A program made the translations under genes and the position numbers. Source: an uncultured Acetobacteraceae bacterium (GTDB lineage Bacteria; Pseudomonadota; Alphaproteobacteria; Acetobacterales; Acetobacteraceae). Taken from it: a stretch of DNA of 64,000 nt. The notes under the pieces are model-generated. The model was given only the letters and a program-made list of their open reading frames with translations. It was not told where the DNA came from and searched no databases. Of this stretch, positions 11,212 to 20,736 are shown piece after piece (the first letter of the stretch is position 1; every line of letters begins with the position of its first letter). Location: assembly GCA_903918195.1 (NCBI GenBank), contig CAIXDS010000201.1, forward strand, positions 53,686 to 117,685, in the 5' to 3' direction.

Positions 11212-12093
11212 TCAGGCCCGCCGCATTTCGGGCCGGCCGAACAGGCCGGACGGGCGGGTCCACAGCACCGCCACCAGAATGGCGAAGGCCACCGCCTCCT
11301 TCAGCCCGGAATCCACATAGCCGGCGGTCAGCACCTCCACCACCCCCAGCGCGAGGCCGGCGATCAGCGCCCCCCGGATGTCGCCCAGGCCGCCGACGAT
11401 GACCACCACGAACCCCCGCAGCATCATGGTCTCGCCCATGTAGGGGTGGATGGCATTGAAATTGAGCCCGATCAGCACCCCGCCCGCCCCGGCCAGGCAA
11501 CCCGAGACAAACGACACCAGCGCCGCGATGCGCCCGGTGTCGATGCCCATCAGCCCGGCGGCATCCGGCTTCTCGGCCATCGCGCGGATGGCGAGCCCCA
11601 GCCGCGTGCCATGCAGCAGCCACACCAGCGCGCCCACCAGCACCAGACTGGCGAGCAGAATGAGCAATTGCGCCATGGTCACCCGCAGCCCGAACAATTC
11701 AAACGGCGCGCCGGCAATCAGCCCGGGCGGCAGGCGGCGGATGTCCGGCCCCAATATGGCAGTGGACGCCGCATACAGCGCCAGCACGCCGCCCAGCGTG
11801 ACCATCAGGCTGGCCAGTTCCGGAGCACCGCGGCGGCGCAGACGCGCCAGCAACAGCCAATCCAACACCACCGCCATGGCCCCGGCCGCCATTGCCGCCA
11901 GCGGCAGCGCCGTCCAGATGCTGAAACCAAAATCACGGGTGAGAAATAACGCGACGAAAGCACCGGCGGAAAAATAGAACCCATAGGTCAGGTTAATCAC
12001 CCGCAGCACGCCGAACATCAGCGTGAAGCCTAGGGCAAACAGGGCATAACCGGCCCCTAACAGGACGCCGTTGACTAGCTGCTGGGCTAGCAT
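11212..12093 (-). CDS. livH: Branched-chain amino-acid-type ABC transporter permease LivH
   Basis: A 293-aa permease starting MLAQQLVNGVLLGAGYALFA, the typical LivH N-terminus. It has the segment LMFGVLRVINLTYG and the conserved loop GLAIRAMAEKPDAAGLMGID followed by the final membrane segments. It pairs with LivM. The binding-protein gene lies upstream on the same strand across an 88-base gap filled by a palindromic repeat, which may set the relative expression of binding protein and permease. Confidence 0.95.
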   Translation of the reverse strand: MLAQQLVNGVLLGAGYALFALGFTLMFGVLRVINLTYGFYFSAGAFVALFLTRDFGFSIWTALPLAAMAAGAMAVVLDWLLLARLRRRGAPELASLMVTLGGVLALYAASTAILGPDIRRLPPGLIAGAPFELFGLRVTMAQLLILLASLVLVGALVWLLHGTRLGLAIRAMAEKPDAAGLMGIDTGRIAALVSFVSGCLAGAGGVLIGLNFNAIHPYMGETMMLRGFVVVIVGGLGDIRGALIAGLALGVVEVLTAGYVDSGLKEAVAFAILVAVLWTRPSGLFGRPEMRRA

Positions 12094-12098
12094 TGCAG

Positions 12099-12181
12099 TA
12101 AGGAAGGCCAGGGCTCTGCCCTGGACCCGCCCCCGCGCGCAGCGCGCTTTCGCGCGACGGCCGAGAGGCCCCTGGACCCCA
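12099..12181. repeat. GC-rich intergenic palindromic repeat, copy 3
   Basis: This fills the gap between the binding-protein gene and livH. It contains AAGGAAGGCCAGGGCTCTGC with CCTGGACC, a central variable CGCGCGCAGCGCGC plus TTTCGCGCGA hairpin, and GGCCGAGAGGCCCCTGGACC. The central part differs from all other copies. It is the only copy that sits inside a probable operon. Confidence 0.8.
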
Positions 12182-13300
12182 TCACGGCGCTATGGCGAAC
12201 TTGCCGCCTTGCATCTCCAGCACCACCACGCCCTCGGTCGACGCAGGATCGCGCCCGGCGGTGAACGCGAACGGCCCCATCACGCCGGAGAACTTCGTCT
12301 GCGTCAGCGCGTCGCGCAACTTCCCGGGGTCGGCCGCACCGGCGCGGTCGATGGCCGCGGCCACGATCCGCAGCGCGTCGTAGGACTGAGCGGCGAACTG
12401 GTCGGGGTCCTTGTTGTACTTCTTGCGGAAATCGGCGACGAATGTCTGGTTCGCCGGGTCCGGCTTGCCGATGAACCAGGGGCTGCCGACGATCAGCCCG
12501 TCCGCCGCCGCGCCGGCAATCTCGCCAAGCTTGGGCGAGTTCGCGCCGTTGCCGCCGATGAACAGGGTTTCGCGCCCGAAGCCAAGCTGGTGCGCCTGCA
12601 GCAGCACGCCCGAGGTCGGCTCGACGAGCGCGGATATACCCACGGCGTCGGGCCTGAGCGCCTTGATCTTGGTGAGCTGGGCGGAGAAATCGGTGTCCTT
12701 GCTGCCGAAACTCTCGATTGCAACGATATTCAGCCCCGCCTTCTCGGCCGCCGCCTTCATCACGTCGAAGCCGGATTTCGAGAACGCATCGTCGTTGGCG
12801 TACAGCAGCGCAATGGTTTTGACGCCGCGCGACATGGCCTTCTTCAGCGTCACCGGGATCACGTCGGATTCGGGCAGCGAGGTGCGGAAGACGTAGGGGC
12901 CGATATCGGTGATACCCCTGGCGGTGGTCGAGGTGCCGACGATCGGAACCTTGCGCTCGTTGGTCACCGGGCCGACCGCGAACATTTCGTTCGACAGCGT
13001 CGGGCCGATGATGGCGATCACCCTGTCACGGCCGATCAGCTTGCGCGCGGCGTTGATCGCCTGGTCCTTGTTGCCGGCCGAATCCTCGACCGTGAGCGCG
13101 ATCTTCCTGCCGCCCAGCACGCCCGTCGCGTTGATTTCGTCCAGCGCCAGGTCCAACCCGGCCCTGATGGCGGTGCCGTAGGCAGCGTTCGGCCCGCTCA
13201 GGATCTCGATGGCGCCGACCGGCACGGCGTCCTGCGCCCACGCCGAACCGGCCGCAAATGCCAGCACCGCGGCAAAAGCAACAAAGCATCTGCGCATCAT
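12182..13300 (-). CDS. ABC transporter periplasmic binding protein, LivK/leucine-binding type
   Basis: A 372-aa type-I periplasmic binding protein. The start is taken at MMRRCFVAFAAVLAFAAGSA, which gives a signal peptide ending at AWAQ; a GGGGGAAC ribosome binding site lies just upstream. The mature protein opens PVGAIEILSGPNAAYGTAIR, the typical Peripla_BP_6 beginning, and later contains VIAIIGPTLSNEMFAVGPV and AQSYDALRIVAAAID. It should deliver substrate to LivHM. In Alphaproteobacteria this class carries amino acids, amides, urea or aromatic acids, and the true ligand is open. Confidence 0.93.
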   Translation of the reverse strand: MMRRCFVAFAAVLAFAAGSAWAQDAVPVGAIEILSGPNAAYGTAIRAGLDLALDEINATGVLGGRKIALTVEDSAGNKDQAINAARKLIGRDRVIAIIGPTLSNEMFAVGPVTNERKVPIVGTSTTARGITDIGPYVFRTSLPESDVIPVTLKKAMSRGVKTIALLYANDDAFSKSGFDVMKAAAEKAGLNIVAIESFGSKDTDFSAQLTKIKALRPDAVGISALVEPTSGVLLQAHQLGFGRETLFIGGNGANSPKLGEIAGAAADGLIVGSPWFIGKPDPANQTFVADFRKKYNKDPDQFAAQSYDALRIVAAAIDRAGAADPGKLRDALTQTKFSGVMGPFAFTAGRDPASTEGVVVLEMQGGKFAIAP

Positions 13301-13330
13301 CAACGGTTCCCCCACCAAAAGTCAGAAAGG

Positions 13331-13384
13331 AATGGGTTCCAAGGGGCCATCGCCCCTTGGCGGGTCCAGGGCAGAGCCCTGGCC
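13331..13384. repeat. GC-rich intergenic palindromic repeat, copy 4
   Basis: AATGGGTTCCAAGGGGCCAT with CGCCCCTTGG forms the first hairpin. GGGTCCAGGGCAGAGCCCTG then GCC forms the second. The copy ends at the stop codon of the RND pump gene, between that gene and the upstream end of the binding-protein gene. Confidence 0.85.
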
Positions 13385-16300
13385 TTAACCCAAATCGCGC
13401 CGCCGCCCCTCGCGCATCGACTGAAACGTCACGTACAGCATCGGAATAATGAAAATCCCGATCGCGCTAGCCGCGATCATGCCGGCGAACACCGGCATGC
13501 CGACCGAGCGCCGGCTGAGCATCGCCGCCCCGTGCGCGGTTACAAGCGGCAGCAGCCCGAGCACGAAGGCGATCGAGGTCATCATCACCGCGCGGAACCG
13601 CGTGCGCGCCCCCAGTGCGGCGGCCTCGCGGATTGGCATGCCTTCCTCGCGGCGTTCCTTGGCGAATTCGACGATCAGGATGCCGTTCTTGGCTGCCAGC
13701 GCGATCAGCACCACCAGGCCGATCTGCCCGTAGAGGTCCAGCGGCATACCGGCCAGCAGCAGGCCGGTGAAGGCGCCCAGCCCGGCCACCGCCACGCTCA
13801 GCAGCACCGGCACCGGAATCAGCCAGCTTTCGTACAGCGCCACCAGGAACAGGTAGGCGAACAGCACGGCCAGCCCCAGGATCGGCCCGGTTTGCCCGCT
13901 CGACTGTTTTTCCTGATAGGCCGTGCTGGTCCAGTCGAACGAGTAGCCGGGCGGCAGCGTGCGCTCCGAAATCTCCTCCATCGCGGCCAGCGAGTCGCCC
14001 GACGACACGCCCGGGGCCGGGGCGCCGAGGATGGTGATGGCGCGATAGTTATTGTAGCGGCTGATGGTCTGCGGCCCCAGCACCAGCCGCACGTCGGCAA
14101 TCGCGCGCAGCGGCACCATGGTGCCGCTTTTGTTGCGCACATAGACACGCCACACCGCCGGCAGGTCGTTGCGGTCGATCGCCTCGCCCTCGATGTTCAC
14201 CTGCCAGGTGCGGCCGTACAGGTTGAAGTCGTTGACGTAGATGCCGCCGAGCGTTGCCTGCAGCGCGGTGAAGACGTCGGCGATGCTGACCCCGAGCGCC
14301 TGTGCCTTGTCGCGGTCGATGTCGAGGTAATAGCTCGGCGTGGTCGGGGTGAAGGTGGAGAACACGCGGCCGAGCCGCTTGTCCTGGCTGGCCGCCGACA
14401 GCATGCCGAGCAGCGCGCTGCCGGCTTCCACCGGGTCGCGGCCTTCCAGGTTGAGCAGCTCGTAATCGAAGCCGCCGCTGGTGGACAGGCCGATGATCGG
14501 CGGCAGGTTGAACGGGAACACCATGGCCGAGCGCACGCTCTGCGCCATGCCGAACACCTGCCCGATCACCGCCTGGGCACGGTCCATCACCGCGGTGCGG
14601 TCGGCGAACGGCTTGAGGATCACCACCAGAAAGGCGGTGTTGCTCTGTGCGCTCTGGTCGAGGATCGAGAAGCCGACGATGGACAGCACGGCGCGCACCT
14701 GCGGCAGCGGTCGCAGCATGCCCTCCAGTTGCGCCACCACTTCGCGCGTGCGCGCCACCGACGCGGCGTCGGGCAACTGCGCCAGCACAAAGAACGCGCC
14801 CTGGTCCTCTTCCGGCAAGAAGCTGGTGGGGGTGATGCGCGCCGCCCCCCAGATACCGCCGGCGCACAGCGCGATCAGCAGCACGCCCAGCACGGCCACG
14901 CGCACCAGCCGGCGGACCACCGCGGCATAGCCGTCGCGCACATGGTCGATGCCGCCCAGCACATACCTCATCACACCGCTGCGTTTCCCCAGCGGACGCA
15001 GGAACACCGCGCACAGCGCCGGCGACAAAGTCAGGGCGTTGAGCGCCGAGATCAGCATGGCGGTGCTGACGGTCACGGCGAACTGGCGAAACAACTGGCC
15101 GGACACGCCGGGGATGAAGGCCACCGGCACGAACACGCTGAGCAGCACAAGGGTGATGGCGATGATCGGCCCGGTGATCTGCGTCATCGCCTTCTTGGTG
15201 GCTTCCTTGGGCGTGAGGTGCGGCTCCTCCTCCATCACCCGCTCGACGTTTTCCACCACCACGATGGCGTCATCCACCACGATGCCGATCGCCATCACCA
15301 GGGCCAGCAGCGACACCGTGTTGGCCGAGAAGCCGAGCGCCAGCAGCACGGCGAAGGTGCCGATCAGGCTGACCGGCACGGCAACGGTGGGGATGATAGT
15401 GGCGCGAACATTGCCCAGGAACAGGAACACCACGATCACCACCAGCACGAAGGCTTCCGCCAGGGTCTTGATGACCTCGTGGATGGTGTCGGCGACGAAG
15501 CTGGAGCTGTCGTAGAGGATGACCTTCTTCATCCCCTCCGGGAAGCGTTTGGCCAGATTGTCGAGCACCGCGGCGACGCGCGCGGAGGTGGCGACCGCGT
15601 TGGCGCCGGGCGAGAGGTAGATGCCGATGGTGATGGCCGGGTTGCCGTTCAGCCGGCTGACGGTGTCCTGGCTGGCGGCGCCGAGTTCCACCCGCGCCAC
15701 GTCGCGCACCCGCAGCACCGATCCGTCCGGGTTGGCGCGCAGCACGATGGCGCCGAACTCCTCGGGCGTGGTCAGCCGTCCCTTGGTCTGCAGGTTGATC
15801 TGGAACTGGGTGTCGTCGGGGATCGGCCGGGCGCCCACGCGACCCACCGCGCCCTGCACATTCTGCGATGCCAGCGCGGCGATGATGTCGGAGGGGGCCA
15901 GGCCGAGCTGGGTCAGCCGGTCGGTCTCGAACCAGATGCGCATCGAATAGTCGAGCGCGCCGAACACGAAGGCCTGCCCCACCCCCGGCACGCGGGCGAT
16001 GGCATCGAGCACATTGATGGTGACGTAGTTGGACAGGAACAACGGGTCCTGTTTGCCGTTGTCGCTGTAGAACTGCATGAACTGCAGGATCGCAGCCGAC
16101 TTCTTGAGCACCGTCACGCCGTTGCGCTGCACCTCGGCCGGCAGCCTGGCCAGCGCCGCCTGCACCCGGTTGTTGACGTTGACGGTGTCGATATCGGGGT
16201 TGGTGGTGAGGGCAAAGCTGATGCTCAGCGAATAGCTGCCGTCGTTGCCGGAATTCGAGCGCATGTACAGCATCTGATCGACGCCGTTGATCTGCGCTTC

Positions 16301-16498
16301 CAGCGGCTGCGCCACCGTGGTCTCCACCACCGCCGCCGAGGCGCCGGGGAAGCGGGTGGACACGGTCACCTGCGGCGGCACGATGTCGGGAAACTGCGCC
16401 ACCGGAATGCGGGTGAGCGAAATCAGCCCGGCCAGGGTGATGACGATGGCGATGACGACCGCGAGCCGCGGCCGTTCAACGAAGACGTCGGAAATCAT
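13385..16498 (-). CDS. RND-family multidrug efflux pump inner-membrane subunit
   Basis: A 1037-aa HAE-1 family transporter (AcrB/MexF-like). The N-terminus [20 protein letters not shown] begins the first membrane helix. The periplasmic porter domain includes [20 protein letters not shown]. The fourth membrane helix carries the proton-relay aspartates in [19 protein letters not shown] (about residues 400-420). The second half has [20 protein letters not shown] and an intact final helix set with [16 protein letters not shown]. It expels lipophilic drugs using the proton gradient. The adaptor gene is three bases upstream. No outer-membrane factor gene lies here, so a TolC-type partner must be encoded elsewhere. 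Confidence 0.96.
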   Translation of the reverse strand: MISDVFVERPRLAVVIAIVITLAGLISLTRIPVAQFPDIVPPQVTVSTRFPGASAAVVETTVAQPLEAQINGVDQMLYMRSNSGNDGSYSLSISFALTTNPDIDTVNVNNRVQAALARLPAEVQRNGVTVLKKSAAILQFMQFYSDNGKQDPLFLSNYVTINVLDAIARVPGVGQAFVFGALDYSMRIWFETDRLTQLGLAPSDIIAALASQNVQGAVGRVGARPIPDDTQFQINLQTKGRLTTPEEFGAIVLRANPDGSVLRVRDVARVELGAASQDTVSRLNGNPAITIGIYLSPGANAVATSARVAAVLDNLAKRFPEGMKKVILYDSSSFVADTIHEVIKTLAEAFVLVVIVVFLFLGNVRATIIPTVAVPVSLIGTFAVLLALGFSANTVSLLALVMAIGIVVDDAIVVVENVERVMEEEPHLTPKEATKKAMTQITGPIIAITLVLLSVFVPVAFIPGVSGQLFRQFAVTVSTAMLISALNALTLSPALCAVFLRPLGKRSGVMRYVLGGIDHVRDGYAAVVRRLVRVAVLGVLLIALCAGGIWGAARITPTSFLPEEDQGAFFVLAQLPDAASVARTREVVAQLEGMLRPLPQVRAVLSIVGFSILDQSAQSNTAFLVVILKPFADRTAVMDRAQAVIGQVFGMAQSVRSAMVFPFNLPPIIGLSTSGGFDYELLNLEGRDPVEAGSALLGMLSAASQDKRLGRVFSTFTPTTPSYYLDIDRDKAQALGVSIADVFTALQATLGGIYVNDFNLYGRTWQVNIEGEAIDRNDLPAVWRVYVRNKSGTMVPLRAIADVRLVLGPQTISRYNNYRAITILGAPAPGVSSGDSLAAMEEISERTLPPGYSFDWTSTAYQEKQSSGQTGPILGLAVLFAYLFLVALYESWLIPVPVLLSVAVAGLGAFTGLLLAGMPLDLYGQIGLVVLIALAAKNGILIVEFAKERREEGMPIREAAALGARTRFRAVMMTSIAFVLGLLPLVTAHGAAMLSRRSVGMPVFAGMIAASAIGIFIIPMLYVTFQSMREGRRRDLG

Positions 16499-16501
16499 GC
16501 C

Positions 16502-17680
16502 CTATTTTCCCGTGCCCGTCCCAGCGGGCGCGCCAGGGGGCGCGCCAACCGGGGCGGGGTTGACCACCACGCCGGGCCGCACCCGCTGGATGCCGTCGGC
16601 GATCACCTGGTCGCCTTCGGCGAGCCCCTCCATCACCACGGCCATGCTCGGGGTGGACTGGCCGAGCCGGATGCGCCGCTGCTGCGCCTTCTTGTCGGCA
16701 TCGACCACATACACGTAGCTGCCCTGCTGGTCCGACAGCACCGCCGAGCGGGGAATGGCGAGCGCCAGCAAGGGCTCGGCCCCTTCCACCAGCACCGTCA
16801 CGAATTCGCCATCGGTGAGGTTGCGGCTGCCGAGATCGCTCGGCTTGGCACCGGGCCGCAGCGGGTTGGGGATGCGGCCGCGCAGGGTGATGGTGTCGGT
16901 GTTCTGCGCCACGATCGGGTCGGCATAGTCAAGCCGGCCCGGCTGGCCGTAGAGCGTGCCGTCCGGCAGCCGCAGCCGGACGACCGCCGCCTCGATGCCG
17001 CCCCTGGCTTCGAAGCTGTTGCGCAGCTCCAGCCAGGCCCGGACCGGCACCGGGAAGGTGACATACATCGGGTCCTGGCTGACGATGGTGGTGAGCGGAC
17101 CGGTCGTGAGCCCGACCACGTTGCCGGCGGTGACCGTGGTGCGGGAGATCTTGCCGCCGATCGGCGCGCGGATTTCGGTGTAGTCGAGGTTGATTTGCGA
17201 GGACTGCGCCTGCGCGACCGCCGCCTGCAACTGGGCGGCGTAACTGGCCTGCTGCGCCAGGTCGTCGTCCACGGTGCTGCGCTGGCCGGCGGGCGTGTTC
17301 AGCAGCGACTGGGCGCGGTTGAGCGTGATGGTGGCGTTGCGCAGCAGCGCCGACATTTGGGCCACCGTCGCCTGCTTGGCGTGCAGATCGGCCTCGAAGG
17401 GTGGGCGCTCCAGGCGGTACAGCAGGTCGCCCTGCCGCACTTCGCTGCCCTCGGTGAACAGCCGTTCCTGCAGGAACGCGGTCACCCGGGCGACGATGTC
17501 CACCCGGTCGGTGGCCTGCACCCGGCCGATGAACTCGCTGGTCTCGGTGACCGGCTTGCGCTGCACCGTCACCGTGCCCACGGAAGGCGGCCCGGGCGGG
17601 CCGAACTGGGCCGCGGCTGGCAAGGCCGCACAGATAAACACCAGCGCCGCGGCGGCGGCGGTCAGGCGAAAACGCATCAT
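16502..17680 (-). CDS. RND efflux periplasmic adaptor (membrane fusion protein)
   Basis: A 392-aa adaptor. The start is set at the paired ATG ATG of 17680/17677, behind a GAGG ribosome binding site; it gives a signal peptide ending at ALPAAAQ. The HlyD/AcrA plan is visible: FIGRVQATDRVDIVARVTAF (lipoyl half), a coiled-coil hairpin of about 80 residues with KQATVAQMSALLRNATITLN and AQQASYAAQLQAAVAQAQSS, then LDYTEIRAPIGGKISRTTVT and the beta-barrel. The C-terminal tail is Gly/Pro/Ala-rich. It links the pump to an outer-membrane channel. No regulator gene is adjacent. Confidence 0.94.
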   Translation of the reverse strand: MMRFRLTAAAAALVFICAALPAAAQFGPPGPPSVGTVTVQRKPVTETSEFIGRVQATDRVDIVARVTAFLQERLFTEGSEVRQGDLLYRLERPPFEADLHAKQATVAQMSALLRNATITLNRAQSLLNTPAGQRSTVDDDLAQQASYAAQLQAAVAQAQSSQINLDYTEIRAPIGGKISRTTVTAGNVVGLTTGPLTTIVSQDPMYVTFPVPVRAWLELRNSFEARGGIEAAVVRLRLPDGTLYGQPGRLDYADPIVAQNTDTITLRGRIPNPLRPGAKPSDLGSRNLTDGEFVTVLVEGAEPLLALAIPRSAVLSDQQGSYVYVVDADKKAQQRRIRLGQSTPSMAVVMEGLAEGDQVIADGIQRVRPGVVVNPAPVGAPPGAPAGTGTGK

Positions 17681-17813
17681 CAATCCTCGGCGATTGGCTC
17701 CCCAGAATTTGGGAGCGTGGACCGGCGCCACAAGCGGGCGCCATGTTCTTGCACCATTCCGGCAATCTTGCGACCCTTCCCGGCCAGGCAACACCGGCGG
17801 CGGGAACGTGGCA

Positions 17814-17975
17814 ATGGGCGAAAGGGTGACGATTTGCGAAGTCGGCCCGCGCGATGGGCGACAGAAGGCGAAATCGATCATGCCCACCGCCGGACAGCAC
17901 GGGGCGGCGGCGGGAGAACTGGGCTATAGCGAAGCCGAGGTGGCGGCGCTGCGTTCGGCTGGTGTACTGATTTAG
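17814..17975 (+). pseudogene. Fused relic: HMG-CoA-lyase-like start joined to CaiB/BaiF-like end
   Basis: An open frame of 53 codons. The first 16 residues (MGERVTICEVGPRDGR) match the N-terminus of hydroxymethylglutaryl-CoA lyase family enzymes, normally VTIVEVGPRDGLQ. The last 25 or so (GQHGAAAGELGYSEAEVAAL and RSAGVLI) match the C-terminus of CaiB/BaiF family CoA-transferases. Neither catalytic region is present. Such CoA-transferase and lyase genes are often neighbours, so one deletion between two adjacent genes, in order lyase then transferase, would give this join. It is most likely non-functional. Confidence 0.6.
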
Positions 17976-18077
17976 GGGGCAATCCGTCACCGGTGGGCGC
18001 GGGCGGAATTGCGGTCACGCGGTCTGTCGGGTATGCCCCTATGATGATAGGCTGAAAGATTGAGGAGCCGCTTCTCT

Positions 18078-18992
18078 ATGCTGACGGTTCGCCTGCTGAA
18101 CCTGCCCGGGATGCGCCGGCGGCTGCTGGTCATAGCCCCGCTGCTCGTGCTGCTGATCGCCGCCGTGACCGGCATACTCGACCGCACGGTCGATGCCTTC
18201 GTAACACCCTTGTCGCCGGAACAGACCCGGGCGGTGCTGCATCGCGCCCAGGCGGGGGCTGGCATTGCCTATGTCTCGGTGCGCGCGCTCGGCCGCGTGG
18301 TCGCGGTGGCGTCCTCCACCACGGTCAACGCGAATGTCGGTGCGGTGGTCAACGGCGGCGCCAGCCTGGAGGTCGGCAATGTGATGCAGCCGTTCGAGCA
18401 ATTGCTCGACGGTTTCGGTGATGTGCTTATGGTCAGCCTCATCAGCGTGACGATCCAGCTCGTGCTGGTGGACGTGCTGGACGCCTTCGCCCTGCAATGG
18501 GTCCTGCCGATCGGCCTGGGGCTGCTGGCGATCGCCCTGTTCATTGGTGCAGCGCCGACCGGCCGGCTGCGGCGGCTCGCCCATGCGCTGGTCGCGGGCG
18601 CGATCCTGGCCAAGTTGATCCTGCCCATCGGCGTGCAGGGGACGGAATCGCTGTCGGACCGCTTCCTGCGCGACCGGGCGGCCAAGGCCGCGACCGTGCT
18701 CAACGACACACGGACCGAACTGGCGGCGGCGTTGCCAACGTTTGACGAGGAACCGGGCCGGTCCTGGTACAATCCGCGGCGGGTCACCGACCGGATGGCG
18801 GCCCTCGCGCCCGATCGTCTGGCCGATTCGTTGACCCGGATCACCGACAGCGTGGAACGGGCGGTCGAGGCGAGCCTGACCTGGATGGCCGTGTTCGTGC
18901 TGGAAACGATCATCTTCCCGCTCACCGTCGCCGGACTCGCGGTCTGGCTGTTCCGGATCACGATTCGCCGCCGCGTGCCGCTGATGGTCTGA
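18078..18992 (+). CDS. Integral membrane protein, function unknown
   Basis: A 304-aa protein with about five hydrophobic segments: LLVIAPLLVLLIAAVTGIL near residue 16, VLMVSLISVTIQLVLVDVL near 117, WVLPIGLGLLAIALFIGAA, AGAILAKLILPIGV, and a final long one, AVFVLETIIFPLTVAGLAVW. Between segments 1 and 2 is a periplasmic loop of about 75 residues; between 4 and 5 is a charged, helical stretch of about 80 residues. The ATG at 18078 is preferred to a TTG 18 bases upstream because AGGAG lies before it. No family was recognised. It converges with the hexapeptide transferase gene, two bases apart. Confidence 0.75.
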   Translation: MLTVRLLNLPGMRRRLLVIAPLLVLLIAAVTGILDRTVDAFVTPLSPEQTRAVLHRAQAGAGIAYVSVRALGRVVAVASSTTVNANVGAVVNGGASLEVGNVMQPFEQLLDGFGDVLMVSLISVTIQLVLVDVLDAFALQWVLPIGLGLLAIALFIGAAPTGRLRRLAHALVAGAILAKLILPIGVQGTESLSDRFLRDRAAKAATVLNDTRTELAAALPTFDEEPGRSWYNPRRVTDRMAALAPDRLADSLTRITDSVERAVEASLTWMAVFVLETIIFPLTVAGLAVWLFRITIRRRVPLMV

Positions 18993-18994
18993 TT

Positions 18995-19633
18995 TTACGC
19001 CGGGTCGTATTTGCGGCAGAACGCCACCGCGCTCATGGCGCGGAAATCGGCCAGCGCTTCGCCCAGCCGGTCGTGCGGCCAGTCCCACCAGGCGATCCGC
19101 TGCAGCGCGTCCACGATCTCCGGCGCAAAGCGGTACCGCAGCACCCGCGCCGGCACCCCCACCGCAATGGCGAAGGCCGGCACGTCGCGGCTCACCACCG
19201 CGCCGGCGCCGACCGCCGCGCCGTTGCCGATGGTCACTCCCGGCAGCACCACCGCCCCGTGGCCGATCCACACATCGTTGCCCAGCACCACGCGGTGGCT
19301 GCGCCGCCAGTCAAAGAACGCGGCATCGTCCTCGCCCAGGCCATAGGCCGCGGAGCGGTAGGTAAAATGGCTCAGCGCCACCCGGTCGAGCGGGTGGTTC
19401 CCCGGGTTCACCCGGACCTGCGCGGCGATGGAACAGAACCGCCCCAGTGTGGTGTAGGTAATGTCGGAATCGTTCGCGACGTAGGCGTAATCGCCGAAAT
19501 GGCTCTCCGCCACCTTCGTGCGCGCACCCACCTCGCACCAGGCACCGAAGCTCGAGTCGCGCACCTCCGCGGTGGGATGGATGGCAGGCTCATGGCCGAG
19601 CGTTTTCCCGGCGGTGGCGGGGTCCTTGTACAT
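18995..19633 (-). CDS. Left-handed beta-helix acyltransferase, phosphonate-associated (TIGR03308-like) type
   Basis: A 212-aa hexapeptide-repeat transferase. The start at 19633 follows a GAGGAG ribosome binding site. The repeat coil runs from [20 protein letters not shown] to [20 protein letters not shown]. The signature segments [52 protein letters not shown] and the C-terminal [20 protein letters not shown] closely match the chloramphenicol-acetyltransferase-like family found in phosphonate utilisation clusters. No phn genes are nearby, so the acceptor is unknown. Confidence 0.88.
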   Translation of the reverse strand: MYKDPATAGKTLGHEPAIHPTAEVRDSSFGAWCEVGARTKVAESHFGDYAYVANDSDITYTTLGRFCSIAAQVRVNPGNHPLDRVALSHFTYRSAAYGLGEDDAAFFDWRRSHRVVLGNDVWIGHGAVVLPGVTIGNGAAVGAGAVVSRDVPAFAIAVGVPARVLRYRFAPEIVDALQRIAWWDWPHDRLGEALADFRAMSAVAFCRKYDPA

Positions 19634-19708
19634 GCACGACTCCTCAGGCATCGGAGCCGGACCATCGCAGGGATCACCGCCCGGGTGTAGCGGGCGGTTT
19701 GCGACCAT

Positions 19709-19822
19709 TCAGTGACCGAGCCAGGACGCCGTCACCGCGGCGGCCAGCACCACCATCGTCGCCACCACCACATGCCAAGCCGGGCGCAGATGCTCGTGGA
19801 ACTGCTCGGACTCGGTTTCCAT
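19709..19822 (-). CDS. 37-aa single-pass membrane peptide downstream of SUMT
   Basis: A very small frame, METESEQFHEHLRPAWHVVV then a hydrophobic helix ATMVVLAAAVTASWLGH. AGGGAG lies nine bases before the ATG, and the start comes four bases after the SUMT stop codon, so it would be translated from the same transcript. The acidic/His N-terminus followed by one membrane span suggests a small membrane-anchored accessory peptide. No homologue was recognised. Confidence 0.5.
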   Translation of the reverse strand: METESEQFHEHLRPAWHVVVATMVVLAAAVTASWLGH

Positions 19823-19826
19823 CGGC

Positions 19827-20642
19827 TTACACTCCCTTGGTTCGGACGGCGGGCAAGGCAAGACTGGGGGTGGCGGCATTGGCCAGCGAGCGCAGATCCA
19901 GCCCGGCGACCGCGCCGATCACCACCAGCGCCGGCATCGGCAAGGCGGCGCGGCGGGCCGCCAACGTGCAGGCGCCGAGCGTGCTGCGCAGCACGCGCTG
20001 CCCGGGCAGGGTGGCGCGCGCCACCACGACCACCGGGGTCTCGGCCGCCCGCCCGCCGGCGAGCAGGCGTAGGGCGATGTCGTCCAGCCGGGTCAGCGCC
20101 ATGAAGCCGACCACCGTGCCGCCGGCGCGCGCCAGCGCCGCCCAGTCGATCGTCTCGGCCACCCCCGCGCCGGCATGGCCGGTCAGGAAGGTCACCGCCG
20201 CCGACAGGCCGCGATGGGTCAGCGGAATGCCCGCCGCGGCCGGGGCGGCGAGGCCGGCGGACACACCCGGCACGACGCGGAACGGAATGCCGGCCGCCTG
20301 CAGCGCCAGGGCTTCCTCGCCGCCACGGCCGAACACGAACGGGTCGCCACCCTTCAGCCGCACCACCCGGCGCCCGGCCCGGGCTTCGGCCACCAGCCGG
20401 GCATTGATGGCATCCTGGCTCCAGCCGCGGGTTCCCTTCCGCTTGCCAACGCCGATGCGCGTGGCGTCGTGGCGGACGAGCGACAGCACGGCGGGTCCCG
20501 GCAGGGCATCGTGCAGCACCACATCGGCGGCCCGCAGCGCCGCGGCGGCGCGCAGCGTCAGCAGCCCCGGATCGCCCGGCCCGGCGCCGACCAGCCAAAC
20601 GCTGCCGGGCGCCGGACCCTCCGCCATGTCATCGATGACCAT
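19827..20642 (-). CDS. cobA: Uroporphyrinogen-III C-methyltransferase (SUMT)
   Basis: A 271-aa tetrapyrrole methylase of CobA/CysG C-terminal type. It makes precorrin-2 from uroporphyrinogen III with two S-adenosylmethionine, the branch point to siroheme and cobalamin. The motifs are VWLVGAGPGDPGLLTLRAAA near the start, VVLHDALPG, RLKGGDPFVFGRGGEEALAL and GIPLTHRGLSAAVTFLTGH. The start is uncertain: MVIDDMAEG at 20642 or MAEG at 20627, both with poor ribosome binding sites. No precorrin-2 dehydrogenase domain is fused. It is divergent from a siroheme-dependent reductase, so supplying siroheme to that enzyme is the likely role. Confidence 0.93.
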   Translation of the reverse strand: MVIDDMAEGPAPGSVWLVGAGPGDPGLLTLRAAAALRAADVVLHDALPGPAVLSLVRHDATRIGVGKRKGTRGWSQDAINARLVAEARAGRRVVRLKGGDPFVFGRGGEEALALQAAGIPFRVVPGVSAGLAAPAAAGIPLTHRGLSAAVTFLTGHAGAGVAETIDWAALARAGGTVVGFMALTRLDDIALRLLAGGRAAETPVVVVARATLPGQRVLRSTLGACTLAARRAALPMPALVVIGAVAGLDLRSLANAATPSLALPAVRTKGV

Positions 20643-20736
20643 CGTGGAAACCGGAATCACATTTGACAGCCCGTATATGAGGCGTATCTGTCGCAAACAA
20701 GATGCAGTTACGGCGGTGCACGCGAGGAGAAGCACG

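Noticed and set aside
12071..17929. A continuous plus-strand open frame of nearly 2000 codons
   Set aside because: It is antisense to the binding-protein, RND pump and adaptor genes, is full of His/Arg/Gln low-complexity sequence typical of GC-rich antisense frames, and matches no family.
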